A stretch of 64,000 bases of DNA, from contig NZ_CP016438.1 of the NCBI RefSeq assembly GCF_001685355.1, positions 8,990,001 to 9,054,000 on the forward strand. Direction: 5' to 3'. Shown here in pieces: positions 34,848 through 42,757 of this stretch; position 1 is the first letter of the stretch; every line of letters starts with the position of its first letter. This DNA comes from Streptomyces lincolnensis (GTDB lineage Bacteria; Actinomycetota; Actinomycetes; Streptomycetales; Streptomycetaceae). The notes beneath the pieces are model-generated. The model was not told the origin of the DNA. It searched no databases and was given only the letters and a program-made list of their open reading frames with translations. A program made the translations under genes and the position numbers.

Positions 34848-36056
34848 CTACTCACCGCCCAGCCACAGATCGGGGCCGAAGACCTCGTAGTGCACGGCGT
34901 GCGCGGGCAGGCCCCGGCGGAGCAGGTCGCCGCGCACCGCGCGCATGAAGGGCAGCGGGCCGCACAGGTACGCGGTCGCCTCGGCGGGCAGGTCGAGCGT
35001 GGACACGTCGGCCTGGCCCGGCGACGCCTCCGGTGCGGCGGCACCCGGCTCCTCGTACCAGAGGTGCAGCCGGGCGTTCGGAAGCGACTCGACGAGTCGG
35101 CGCTGTTCGTCGCGGTGGGCGTGGTCGGCCGGGGTGCGGTCGGCGTGCATCACGATGACCCGGCGGGTGGTGCCCGTGGCGGCCAGGTGGTGAAGCATGG
35201 GCAGCATCGGGGTGATGCCGATCCCCGCGGACGCCAGCAGCAGGGGCCCGTCGCCGTCCGGCAGGACAAGGTCCCCGAAGGGGGCGGAGACGCCGAGCGC
35301 GTCACCGGGGCGGGCGTGCTCGTGCAGCCAGGACGACACCTCGCCCTCCGGTCCCGCTCCGGCCCGCACCCGCTTGACGGTGATGCGCCAACGCGGGTCC
35401 TCCGGCGCGCCGGAGAGGCTGTACTGCCGTATCTGGCGGGCGCCGTCGGGGAGTTCGCCCCGGACGCTGACGTACTGGCCCGGGCGGAAGGCTCCCGCAG
35501 GGGTGCCGTCGGTGGGGCGCAGCAGGAGGGAGACCGCGTCGCGGGTCTCCTCGTGCCGCTCGACGATGTCCAACTGCCGCCATGCCCCGCCTTCCACGGT
35601 GCCGGCCTCCTGGTACAGCCGGGCCTCCAGGGCGATCAGGGCGTTGGCCATCAGCCAGTACACCTCGTCCCAGGCGGTGGCCACCTCGGGCGTGACCGCG
35701 TCACCGAGGACGTCGCCGATCGCCGCGAAGAGATGCTGGTGGACGAGCTTGTACTGGCCGGAGGCGATGCCGAGCGAGGCGTGCTTGTGGGCGATCCGGG
35801 AGAGCATCGTGTCCGGCCGGGACCCGGGGTGTTCGATCAGCATGCCCGCGAAGGCCGCGATGGAGCCCGCCAAGGCCTTCTGCTGTTCCCCGGTGGCCTG
35901 GTTGCCCCGGTTGAACAGGTCCCGCAGCAACTCGGGTCGGTCCTCGAAGAGTCTGGCGTAGAACCCCTCGGTGATCTCGCCGATGGCAGCGCCGACGACG
36001 GGCAGCGTGGCGCGGACGACCGGAACGGACTGCTCGGACAGCACAGTGTTGCTCAT
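34848..36056 (-). CDS. hmp: Flavohaemoglobin, nitric oxide dioxygenase
   Basis: This 402-residue protein oxidises NO to nitrate using O2 and NAD(P)H. The globin domain carries the proximal His at about residue 92 (IAHKHASLG), distal Tyr at about 33 (GFYARLF) and Gln at about 53 (NRGNQ). The reductase domain has the FAD motif RQYSLSG, the NAD(P) loop LLASAGIGITPMLPML and the C-terminal YEVFGPD. The ATG at 36056 has almost no room for a ribosome-binding site: an NsrR palindrome (36058-36080) sits directly upstream, so the message may be leaderless. Repressed by NsrR (36121), with derepression by NO. Confidence 0.97.
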   Translation of the reverse strand: MSNTVLSEQSVPVVRATLPVVGAAIGEITEGFYARLFEDRPELLRDLFNRGNQATGEQQKALAGSIAAFAGMLIEHPGSRPDTMLSRIAHKHASLGIASGQYKLVHQHLFAAIGDVLGDAVTPEVATAWDEVYWLMANALIALEARLYQEAGTVEGGAWRQLDIVERHEETRDAVSLLLRPTDGTPAGAFRPGQYVSVRGELPDGARQIRQYSLSGAPEDPRWRITVKRVRAGAGPEGEVSSWLHEHARPGDALGVSAPFGDLVLPDGDGPLLLASAGIGITPMLPMLHHLAATGTTRRVIVMHADRTPADHAHRDEQRRLVESLPNARLHLWYEEPGAAAPEASPGQADVSTLDLPAEATAYLCGPLPFMRAVRGDLLRRGLPAHAVHYEVFGPDLWLGGE

Positions 36057-36057
36057 T

Positions 36058-36080
36058 AATAGGTAGATGATCTTCGTATT
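36058..36080. promoter_or_regulatory. NsrR box at the hmp promoter
   Basis: 11-1-11 inverted repeat: left AATAGGTAGAT, centre G, right ATCTTCGTATT. Nine of eleven positions pair, and the repeat extends outward with TT and AA. It abuts the hmp start codon. Confidence 0.85.
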
Positions 36081-36120
36081 AAAGGAGAGGGTGGAGGTCG
36101 ACGCTGGGACCTACTCCCGC

Positions 36121-36564
36121 TCAGGTGGCGCGGCGGCCGACCAGTCCCACGAGGACGGGGCCGGTGGGCGACGTCACCAGATCGGTCACCGTCAACGGGT
36201 CGAGAGTGGCGTAGAAGGCTTCCTGGGCCTCGCGCAGGGCCCGGCGCAGTCGGCACGCCGCCCGCAGTGGGCACGGTGGATCGTCGTCGCAGGCCACGAC
36301 CTCACCCTCGCCCTCCAACTCCCGCACCAGCCAGCCGACCGAAGCATGCCGACCCAGCTCGGTCAGCTCCAACCCGCCACCGCGCCCCCGTCGGGCCTCC
36401 AGGACGCCGAGGTGTTGCAGGCGGGTGATCGCCTTCGCCATGTGGGTGGCGGGCACGCCCATGGTCTCCGCCACCTCTCGGGTGGTCAGAGGCTCGTCCT
36501 GCTCGGAGACCGCCAGGCGCATCACGGCACGGAGCGCCAGGTCGGTGAACTTCGTCAGTCGCAC
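36121..36564 (-). CDS. nsrR: Rrf2-family NO sensor NsrR
   Basis: This 147-residue iron-sulphur repressor has an N-terminal winged HTH (LTTREVAETMGVPATHMAKA, residues 26-45). The three cluster cysteines are C92, C98 and C104 in ACDDDPPCPLRAACRL, the spacing of Streptomyces coelicolor NsrR, whose [4Fe-4S] cluster is destroyed by NO. It sits upstream of hmp on the same strand, with separate 11-1-11 boxes before each gene. The box at 36580-36602 before nsrR indicates autoregulation. The regulon in this organism is likely restricted to NO detoxification. Confidence 0.95.
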   Translation of the reverse strand: MRLTKFTDLALRAVMRLAVSEQDEPLTTREVAETMGVPATHMAKAITRLQHLGVLEARRGRGGGLELTELGRHASVGWLVRELEGEGEVVACDDDPPCPLRAACRLRRALREAQEAFYATLDPLTVTDLVTSPTGPVLVGLVGRRAT

Positions 36565-36579
36565 GCAAGGACGCTATCA

Positions 36580-36602
36580 AATGCGAGTTTCAGACTCGTG
36601 TT
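36580..36602. promoter_or_regulatory. NsrR box at the nsrR promoter
   Basis: Left arm AATGCGAGTTT and right arm AGACTCGTGTT around one base; 8 of 11 positions pair. It overlaps the stop codon of the upstream membrane protein gene. Confidence 0.78.
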
Positions 36603-37906
36603 TTGGGGGCTCGCCGCTCCGCAGCCTTCTCGGGCTCCGCCTCAGCGGGGATGCGGTGCAGCCCTTTGCGGTCGTACCAGTTCGTCACGCCGAAGCCGAA
36701 CAGCGCGGCCGCCGCGAGGCCGACGGCCATCATGACCCAGCCCCGGGTCAGGCCGGCGTCGCCCTGGGCGTCGTAGTAGAGGATCGAGCGGAGGCCGCCG
36801 GTGAGCTGGCGCAGGGGCTCGAACTCCGCGAGGAAGCGGTAGAAGCCGGGCAGCGCCTCGACCGGTGTGGTGGCGCCGGCTGTCGGTACCGCCATCGCGA
36901 TGAAGACGAGTGTGACCACCAGCATGCCGGGGGTGCCGAAGACGGCGAGGAGGGTGAGCGCACCGATTCCGGAGACCGCGATGGCGCACACCGAGTACAG
37001 CCACAGCAGGGGCAGGTGCGAGGCGTCCATGCCCATGAGGCCGACCGCGCCCGCCAGGACCAGGGTTCCCATCAGCAGGGACAGGGCGGCCATGAGGGTG
37101 CTGCCGAGGGCGAGGGTCTGCACGCGGGTGGCCCGGATCAGCGGGCGGTGCAGGCGCAGGGGGCCCATGTCGTTGTGGGTGTAGCCGAGGGCGTGGTCCA
37201 CCTGGCCGCTGATGACGTTGGCGGAGAGCATGCCGCAGACCACCAGGACGAGCGCGTAGTAGAACGCGGTCAGGCCCAGGCCGCTGTGCGAGTCGAGGGG
37301 ATGGCCGTCCTCGACGGTGACGGCGGCCGGGTCGGTGAGCAGGAGGCGTGCCGCGGCGGGCAGTTGCGCCTGCGTCGTCCCGCCCTGGGATGTGAGCTCC
37401 TTGCCCACCTGGAGCGAGGCACGCTCGGCCGCCTGTGTCGTCGCCGTCCGGGCCAGGCTTGAACCCATGCTGCCGGCGGACTGGTTGGTCAGCACCGTCA
37501 AGGTCGGGCGGGTCGGCGCCCCGGTGGTCGCGGTGCCGGTCAGCGCGGTGGTGGCGGAAGTGAAATCGGCGGGGATGACGAGCGCGCCGTACAGCTTGCC
37601 CTTGCCGAGTTGTTCCTTCATCTCCTTCTCGTCCATCACCTTCCAGTCGATCTTGTCACCGCTCGCGGTGGACTTCTTGATCGACCCGGTGATCTGTGCC
37701 CCCAAGTTGACCCGCTCGCCGCCGACAGCGGCCCCCTTGTCGGCGTTGACCAGCCCGACGGGCAGGTTCTTCAGGTGGCCGACCGGATCGATGTTGGCGC
37801 CGACGTAGAACACGGTGAACAGCAGCGCGAGTACGCCCGTGATGACGCCGTTGGCGATCCACAGCGGTTTGGCGCGCAGGACGCGGAAGGGGTGAATGCC
37901 ACTCAT
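36590..37906 (-). CDS. YhgE/Pip-type (DUF3533) membrane protein
   Basis: This 438-residue protein has one helix at the N-terminus (about residues 18-38), a large extracytoplasmic domain (about 40-220, with VGLVNADKGAAV) and five or six helices at the C-terminus. It belongs to the SNG1/YhgE/Pip group related to ABC-2 permeases, often linked to export or phage adsorption. It has lost the long coiled-coil middle of classical Pip and is compact. Its ATG overlaps the ferredoxin-like gene's stop by 4 bases (37903-37906), so the two are translationally coupled. Transported compound unknown. Confidence 0.88.
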   Translation of the reverse strand: MSGIHPFRVLRAKPLWIANGVITGVLALLFTVFYVGANIDPVGHLKNLPVGLVNADKGAAVGGERVNLGAQITGSIKKSTASGDKIDWKVMDEKEMKEQLGKGKLYGALVIPADFTSATTALTGTATTGAPTRPTLTVLTNQSAGSMGSSLARTATTQAAERASLQVGKELTSQGGTTQAQLPAAARLLLTDPAAVTVEDGHPLDSHSGLGLTAFYYALVLVVCGMLSANVISGQVDHALGYTHNDMGPLRLHRPLIRATRVQTLALGSTLMAALSLLMGTLVLAGAVGLMGMDASHLPLLWLYSVCAIAVSGIGALTLLAVFGTPGMLVVTLVFIAMAVPTAGATTPVEALPGFYRFLAEFEPLRQLTGGLRSILYYDAQGDAGLTRGWVMMAVGLAAAALFGFGVTNWYDRKGLHRIPAEAEPEKAAERRAPKTRV

Positions 37907-39027
37907 GACGTACGGGTCTCTCGCTCGGGGGACGCGGAAGGTTTGGCCGGGGGCTGCCAGCCGCCGGTGACTTCCTTGACGGGCTTGTGGGGGAAGCGGC
38001 GTCGGGCGTACTCCTGCGCGTGGGAGTCCGGCAGGACGTAGAGGGTCTCCTTCTTGTCCTGGAGCGGCCGCAGCACGGTGTCCATGAAGGTCTTGCGGTC
38101 GTCCAGGTAGGGGCCGAGGACATCCTCGCCGCCGGGGCAGACGGCCAGGCAGTAGCCGGACTTGTAGCCGGGGGGAGAGGTCAGGCTCTGCCACATGGAG
38201 GCGCTCTCGGAGTCGGTGACCCGGGAGCGGTAGTCGGCGGCGTCCTCGCTGTCGGCCACGGTCTGCGCCCAGTCGGTGAACCCGCTCATGAACTCGCGGT
38301 AGTTGTGTGTGGTGCAGGCCAGTGCGTCGAAGGCGCCGTCCTTGGCGATGGCCCCGACCGGGCAGGCGGCGACGCACAGTTTGCAGTCGATGCAGGGGTT
38401 GTAGTCGAGCGCCTGTCCGTACGCGCTGACCTCGGCGTCCACCAGGACGGTCGCCAGCAGGATGAAGTTGCCGAATTTGGGGTGGATGACGTTGCGGTGC
38501 AGGCCCATCACGCCGAGCCCGGCGGCCACGGCGACCGTCTTGTGCGCCACCACCCAGATCCGTTCGCTGGGGAAGCGGTCCATCTCCTGGGGGAAGCCGA
38601 CCGACGGGTTGAGCGCGCGGTGGCCGGCGTCCTGGAGCGCCTGAGTGACGCTGCGGGCGGCGTGGTTGGCCTGCTCGTCGGTCTGATGGAACTCCTGGTT
38701 GGCCACGCTGCGGGCGGGAGAGCGGCAGTTGTCGCGGTTCATCCGGAAGGCCATCGCGATCAGGGTGCGGGTGCCGGGCAGCGCGGACCGCACGTGCTCG
38801 CGCTCGCCGGCCAGGTCGGGGTGGTCCAGGCTCACCGCGGCGGCGTCGTCCGCACCGGCGGACAGGCACAGTTCGCGCAGCCAGGCCGCGTCGATCACCG
38901 GCGGCGGGCTCGCGACATCACCCGCCGCGCGCCGGGCGAGCACGGCCCGCACGGACGGGTGGGCGGCCAACTTGGCGGGAAGCCTGGGACCCGACGGGTG
39001 CCCCTCGGGGTCGCGCGCGGCAGTCAT
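37903..39027 (-). CDS. 4Fe-4S reductase, QueG-like/reductive-dehalogenase-like
   Basis: This 374-residue protein has an N-terminal region of the QueG/reductive dehalogenase type (RTLIAMAFRMNRDN; GVMGLHRNVIHPKFGNFI). A ferredoxin domain follows with CIDCKLCVAACPVGAI (about residues 240-255) and a second half-motif GYCLAVCPGGED. No obvious cobalamin histidine motif is visible. It is co-transcribed with the DUF3533 membrane protein through a 4-base overlap, an unusual pairing. The tandem palindromes at 39074-39111 lie in its promoter. It may reduce a xenobiotic that the partner exports; that is inference. Confidence 0.8.
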   Translation of the reverse strand: MTAARDPEGHPSGPRLPAKLAAHPSVRAVLARRAAGDVASPPPVIDAAWLRELCLSAGADDAAAVSLDHPDLAGEREHVRSALPGTRTLIAMAFRMNRDNCRSPARSVANQEFHQTDEQANHAARSVTQALQDAGHRALNPSVGFPQEMDRFPSERIWVVAHKTVAVAAGLGVMGLHRNVIHPKFGNFILLATVLVDAEVSAYGQALDYNPCIDCKLCVAACPVGAIAKDGAFDALACTTHNYREFMSGFTDWAQTVADSEDAADYRSRVTDSESASMWQSLTSPPGYKSGYCLAVCPGGEDVLGPYLDDRKTFMDTVLRPLQDKKETLYVLPDSHAQEYARRRFPHKPVKEVTGGWQPPAKPSASPERETRTS

Positions 39028-39073
39028 CCGGTGCTCCTGGTGGCTCTGGTGCAGGACTCGCCCGCACGGCAAG

Positions 39074-39111
39074 AAACCGATCGGTTTTCACCACCGTAAA
39101 CCGATCGTTTT
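39074..39111 (-). promoter_or_regulatory. Two-palindrome promoter module, copy A
   Basis: Palindromes AAACCGATCGGTTT (39074-39087) and AAACCGATCGTTTT (39098-39111) have centres 24 bp apart. On the minus strand, TTGCCC, 18 bases and TACGGT form a -35/-10 pair enclosing the upstream palindrome. It matches 42690-42738 in layout and sequence. Confidence 0.8.
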
Positions 39112-39217
39112 TCGCGGGCAAGTCTGAGGATGCCAAGCCGTGGGCCGTTCCCGGGGCGACAGTGTGATGGCCTTGGGTCGACAGTGTGATGGCCCTGGGG
39201 CGGACGCGGCCCCGCGT

Positions 39218-39928
39218 CTACGCCGAGGACTCGCCCTGTCGGCAGGCGCGGCGATGGTGGCGACGGTGGTTCGCGTCCTCCTGGGCCAGCCGTCGCAGGA
39301 GCCTGACGACCGGCTCGAAGAGGGCGGACAGGAGCACCGCTCGCTCGGCCAGGGCGATCCGGTCCTCGATACCGTCGAGTTGGGCGAAATCCAGGTCCGC
39401 GGTGGAGGTGGCGAGCCGCGCGTAGGGGAGGAGGTCGTCGGCCGTGTAGTCGGCGCCGAGGCGCCCCAGTGCCGCGAGACTTTCGGCCAGCGCCGGGCGG
39501 TGCGGCGACGCGTCGGAGATCTGCCAGCCCATGCTCGCGATGAGCGTCTCGACCCGTGCGGCGGGCTCATCGCCCGACGTTGCCTCGTCTGCGGCGCTGT
39601 CGGGGTCGGTATCGCCGCGGTCGCCCCGGTCGCCCGGTCCGCTCTTGTCCGCGGAGGGCACCGGCAGGGCGTGGTGGACGACGCCCAGGGTCTCGAACGC
39701 GTCCAGCGGACGGTCGACGGCGTCGAGCACTTCACGGGTCCGGGCGACGGACAGTCCGCCGAGCTGGATGAGGGAACGGATCAGGCGAAGTCGCTGGATG
39801 TGCTCCTCGCCGTACTCGACCGCTGTCGGGTTCAGCGCGCGGCCCTCGGGGAGCAGTCCCTCCCGCCGGTAGTACTTGATGGTCGCCACCGGCACCCCGG
39901 ACCGCCGGCTGAGCTCTGAAATCCTCAT
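39218..39928 (-). CDS. MerR-family regulator
   Basis: This roughly 236-residue protein has an N-terminal MerR HTH and wing (MRISELSRRSGVPVATIKYY; REGLLPEG; EEHIQRLRLIRSLIQLGGLS). The effector domain includes a charged Asp/Gly linker (GDRGDRGDTD). GAGGGAG sits just before the ATG at 39928, which I prefer to the ATG at 39955. It faces away from the DUF6230 operon, with palindromes at 39992-40036 between them. The ligand domain is longer than in metal-sensing MerR proteins and lacks paired cysteines, so a small organic effector is more likely. Confidence 0.9.
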   Translation of the reverse strand: MRISELSRRSGVPVATIKYYRREGLLPEGRALNPTAVEYGEEHIQRLRLIRSLIQLGGLSVARTREVLDAVDRPLDAFETLGVVHHALPVPSADKSGPGDRGDRGDTDPDSAADEATSGDEPAARVETLIASMGWQISDASPHRPALAESLAALGRLGADYTADDLLPYARLATSTADLDFAQLDGIEDRIALAERAVLLSALFEPVVRLLRRLAQEDANHRRHHRRACRQGESSA

Positions 39929-39991
39929 GCGCTCCCTCACGCTCAACTGTCCCATCAGTATCGCGTTACCGGGGGTTGCCCCACCCCTCTC

Positions 39992-40036
39992 GATAGTGCC
40001 ACTATCAGGCACTCGGTAGTGACACTATCGAGTGCC
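39992..40036. promoter_or_regulatory. Palindromes between MerR and the DUF6230 operon
   Basis: GATAGTGCCACTATC (39992-40006) is a palindrome around a 3-base centre. A 29-base inverted repeat (40008-40036; arms GGCACTCGGTAGTG and CACTATCGAGTGCC) has one mismatch. Both share GATAGTG/CACTATC, centres 23 bp apart. Confidence 0.7.
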
Positions 40037-40265
40037 TCTCCGGTATGCCCGCTCATCGGTATGCCCGCTCTTCCGTACGCGCGGACCACACGCTCCCGCG
40101 CCGCGGAGGACATCGGCGTCACCGCGGCGCACCCAGCCGCCGTTCCCCCCCCCACCCCCATCCAGTCGCCGTTCCCTCACCCCGTCCCGGGCCGGTCAGC
40201 CCTGGGCCCGGTCACCGCGTACGCCTCGTATACCTCGTACGCCTCGAACAACGGAGGACCACCCC

Positions 40266-40880
40266 ATGTCCCAGCGCATCGGCAAGACCCACTGGAAGCG
40301 TTTCGCGGTCGGTGTGGTGCCGACCGCGGCCGCCACGGCGGCGGTCGCCGTTTCCATGGCCCAGGGCGCGCTGGCCGCTTCGTTCAGCATCTCCGGTTCC
40401 GACTTCCAGGTCTCGGCCGGCAAGTTGAGCGGCACCGGATTCGGCAACTACGCCACCGTGGACGTCGCCAAGAACGGCAAGCGCGTGCCCGTCTCCGTCT
40501 CGTCCATCAAGGACGCGAGGGTCACCGACATGTGCCAGTCCGTGCCGGTGGACATTCCCATGCTCGGGATCTACACGATGACGCTCAAGGCCGGCGGGTC
40601 GGGCACCCCGGTCAAGGCCAAGAACCTGTTCATCGACATGACCGACCTCCAGGCCAAGTCCGGCACCTTCAGGAACATCGACATCGGCGTCGCCGCCGGC
40701 TCCATGACCAAGGGGCAGCTCAACCCGAAGGACCACGTCGACCCCAACGGCTACGCGCAGGAGGCGGAGTCGGTCGAGATCATCGACGCCCACCAGCGGG
40801 TCTGGGCCACGACCGCCGGCACGTTCGAACTGTCGGGACTGCACATGAACATCGCGGCCGGCCGTCACGACTGCTTCTGA
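40266..40880 (+). CDS. DUF6230 secreted protein
   Basis: This 204-residue protein has a basic start, a hydrophobic stretch (VVPTAAATAAVAVSMAQGAL) and a cut near ALAAS. The mature part is beta-rich and ends GLHMNIAAGRHDCF. Old annotations call such proteins cholesterol esterases, without catalytic residues to support it. GGAGG eight bases before ATG 40266 sets the start. It heads an operon with DUF6114 and a Pro-rich protein. The trio recurs in Streptomyces; its role is unknown and probably cell-surface. Confidence 0.9.
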   Translation: MSQRIGKTHWKRFAVGVVPTAAATAAVAVSMAQGALAASFSISGSDFQVSAGKLSGTGFGNYATVDVAKNGKRVPVSVSSIKDARVTDMCQSVPVDIPMLGIYTMTLKAGGSGTPVKAKNLFIDMTDLQAKSGTFRNIDIGVAAGSMTKGQLNPKDHVDPNGYAQEAESVEIIDAHQRVWATTAGTFELSGLHMNIAAGRHDCF

Positions 40881-40937
40881 CCACGCTCCGCCCCCCCCAC
40901 GGACGCCATCGCCCCCTCACGACTTGAGAGCTGCCCC

Positions 40938-41423
40938 ATGACGAGTGCCGCCGCGCCCGCGCACCCCCACAGTGACAGCGGCTTCACCCGCATCCGCCGG
41001 AACTTCCGGGCCTGGCGGCACACCCGGCCCTTCTGGGCGGGTCTGCTGGTGCTCCTCGCCGCCGCGCCCATCATCTACTTCCCGTACTTCAACCTCTCCC
41101 TCGGCGCCCTGTCCGTGGCGATGTCCACCACGGCGGGAGCCGGGTCCCTGGTCATCGGCCTCACGCTGATCGTCCTCGGCGGGCTCCTGTGGTTCCAGCC
41201 GGTCATCAGGTTCTTCGCAGGCTGCGTCGCCGTCTTCCTCGGAGTGCTGTCGCTTCCCATCTCCAACTTCGGCGGGTTCTTCGCCGGCACGCTGCTCGCC
41301 GCCACGGGCGGGCTCCTGGCCCTGGCGTGGGGGACGGTGGACGGGCCCGCGCAGGACATACCCGACGACACGGTGACGGCGTCGGCCACCGACGACCGGG
41401 AGGGAGGGCGGGGGAGTGAGTGA
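40938..41423 (+). CDS. DUF6114 membrane protein
   Basis: This 161-residue protein has four hydrophobic helices (residues about 32-48, 53-75, 78-98 and 103-130) after a cytoplasmic start rich in His and Arg (RIRRNFRAWRHTRPFWAGLL). The acidic tail ends just as the next gene begins, with an 8-base overlap. DUF6114 proteins almost always follow DUF6230 genes, as here, so they probably act together at the membrane. No function has been shown. Confidence 0.9.
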   Translation: MTSAAAPAHPHSDSGFTRIRRNFRAWRHTRPFWAGLLVLLAAAPIIYFPYFNLSLGALSVAMSTTAGAGSLVIGLTLIVLGGLLWFQPVIRFFAGCVAVFLGVLSLPISNFGGFFAGTLLAATGGLLALAWGTVDGPAQDIPDDTVTASATDDREGGRGSE

Positions 41424-42678
41424 CCAGTCGCCCGACACCGGCGGTCAGACCGCGCCACCCCGCCTCGTCCGGCCGCCGAGAGGTCGCCACGCCATCCCTC
41501 GTGCGTCCGCGCTGACGCGCCTGCGCCTGCCCGTCGGCAAGGCTCTCGCGCTGACCACGTTGCCGACCGCTCTCATCCTGGGAAGCCAACGCCTGCCCGT
41601 CGCCGACACGAGCGCCACCGTGGCCCACTCGGCACGCGAAAAGGCACCGGGCGGTGGACCCGGAGCCGACGCCGTCGACTGCGCTCGTCCCGACGACGCA
41701 CCACCCTCGGCCGCCGCGACGTCCCCAAGTCCCACTCCGTCCGCCGACCCCGCCAAGTCCGGCGCCTCCCTGAGCGGAGCCCCCGCCGATCCGTCGGAGC
41801 GCCTGGGCGACGAGGAAACGGGCCCCGCCCCGGCTACGACCGCCACCCCGACTCCCTCGCCGAGCCCGAGCTCCGCCACCACCGGCCTCGCGGATCTCCT
41901 CGGCCCTCTCTTCCAGGACGACACCGAGCGGAACACCCCGGCCCCCGACGCGAACCCCTCGCCGGTCTCGCCCCCTCCCACGGCACAGCCCACATCGCCG
42001 TCCGTCCCGCGGCTGCCCGCGCCCCACCCGCCACCTTCACCCACCCACCGCACCGCCGAGCGGTCGCCCAAGCCGTCACCGTCGCCCGATCCGTCGCTCA
42101 GGACGGACTCCCCCCGAGGAGACGCCCGCAACGCCCGCACCTGCGACATCAGCGATCTCAAGGCCCCCGAGGACCGGCGGGCCGGCCGCTTCTCCGCCGA
42201 GCCGTGGACGATGCGGGGGAGCCGCCTCGACCTGCACGGCCTCGTCTTCCACGGCGTGGTGACCGTGGACACGGCCGCCGGCCCCAAGCGGGTGCTCAAG
42301 TTCTCCGCCACCGCCGTCTCGATCCGCGACCTGAGGATGTCGGTGCCCGTCGGTCCGCAGATCCAGCACATCGACGGAGCGCCGGGCTCCACGTCCACGC
42401 TGCGAGGCGACGAGATCACCATGTATGTCGAAAGTCTGACGGGCACCCTCGCCAGCGTCGAGAACCTGCCCACGCCGCCCGTCCTCCGGCTGCACCTCAC
42501 GCCCGACACCGTGCCGGAGTGGCTCTACGACACGGTCGGCAAGCTCGGTGCCACCCTGCGGCTCGGCCTGAACGACGCCGAGATCGACCAGGCGGGACAG
42601 ACCGGTGGGGAACTCATCGTGCCGGGGATCCACGGGTACGGCACGCCCCGCGGAGCATCCCACGAGACGCCCCGGTGA
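41416..42678 (+). CDS. Proline-rich secreted protein of the DUF6230/DUF6114 operon
   Basis: This 420-residue protein starts at GTG 41416, inside the end of the DUF6114 gene. An N-terminal Arg-rich region and a hydrophobic segment (LALTTLPTALILG) may anchor or export it. A low-complexity Pro/Ser/Thr stretch (about residues 80-230) precedes a folded C-terminal domain (about 240-410, including LHGLVFHGVVTVDTAAGPKR and SIRDLRMSVPVG). That domain resembles the DUF6230 style of beta-rich fold in composition. Likely a wall-spanning partner of the two proteins before it. Confidence 0.82.
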   Translation: MSDQSPDTGGQTAPPRLVRPPRGRHAIPRASALTRLRLPVGKALALTTLPTALILGSQRLPVADTSATVAHSAREKAPGGGPGADAVDCARPDDAPPSAAATSPSPTPSADPAKSGASLSGAPADPSERLGDEETGPAPATTATPTPSPSPSSATTGLADLLGPLFQDDTERNTPAPDANPSPVSPPPTAQPTSPSVPRLPAPHPPPSPTHRTAERSPKPSPSPDPSLRTDSPRGDARNARTCDISDLKAPEDRRAGRFSAEPWTMRGSRLDLHGLVFHGVVTVDTAAGPKRVLKFSATAVSIRDLRMSVPVGPQIQHIDGAPGSTSTLRGDEITMYVESLTGTLASVENLPTPPVLRLHLTPDTVPEWLYDTVGKLGATLRLGLNDAEIDQAGQTGGELIVPGIHGYGTPRGASHETPR

Positions 42679-42689
42679 AGCAGCCGCAC

Positions 42690-42738
42690 TTGCATTTTGA
42701 AAACCGATCGGTTTACGGTTGTGGAAACTGTTCGGTTT
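42690..42738 (+). promoter_or_regulatory. Two-palindrome promoter module, copy B
   Basis: TTGCAT (42690), 18 bases and TACGGT (42714) form the promoter. AAACCGATCGGTTT (42701-42714) and AAACTGTTCGGTTT (42725-42738) have centres 24 bp apart. This mirrors the minus-strand module at 39074-39111, including the spacer sequence. Confidence 0.8.
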
Positions 42739-42757
42739 CTCGTTTGTGGAGGCAGTC

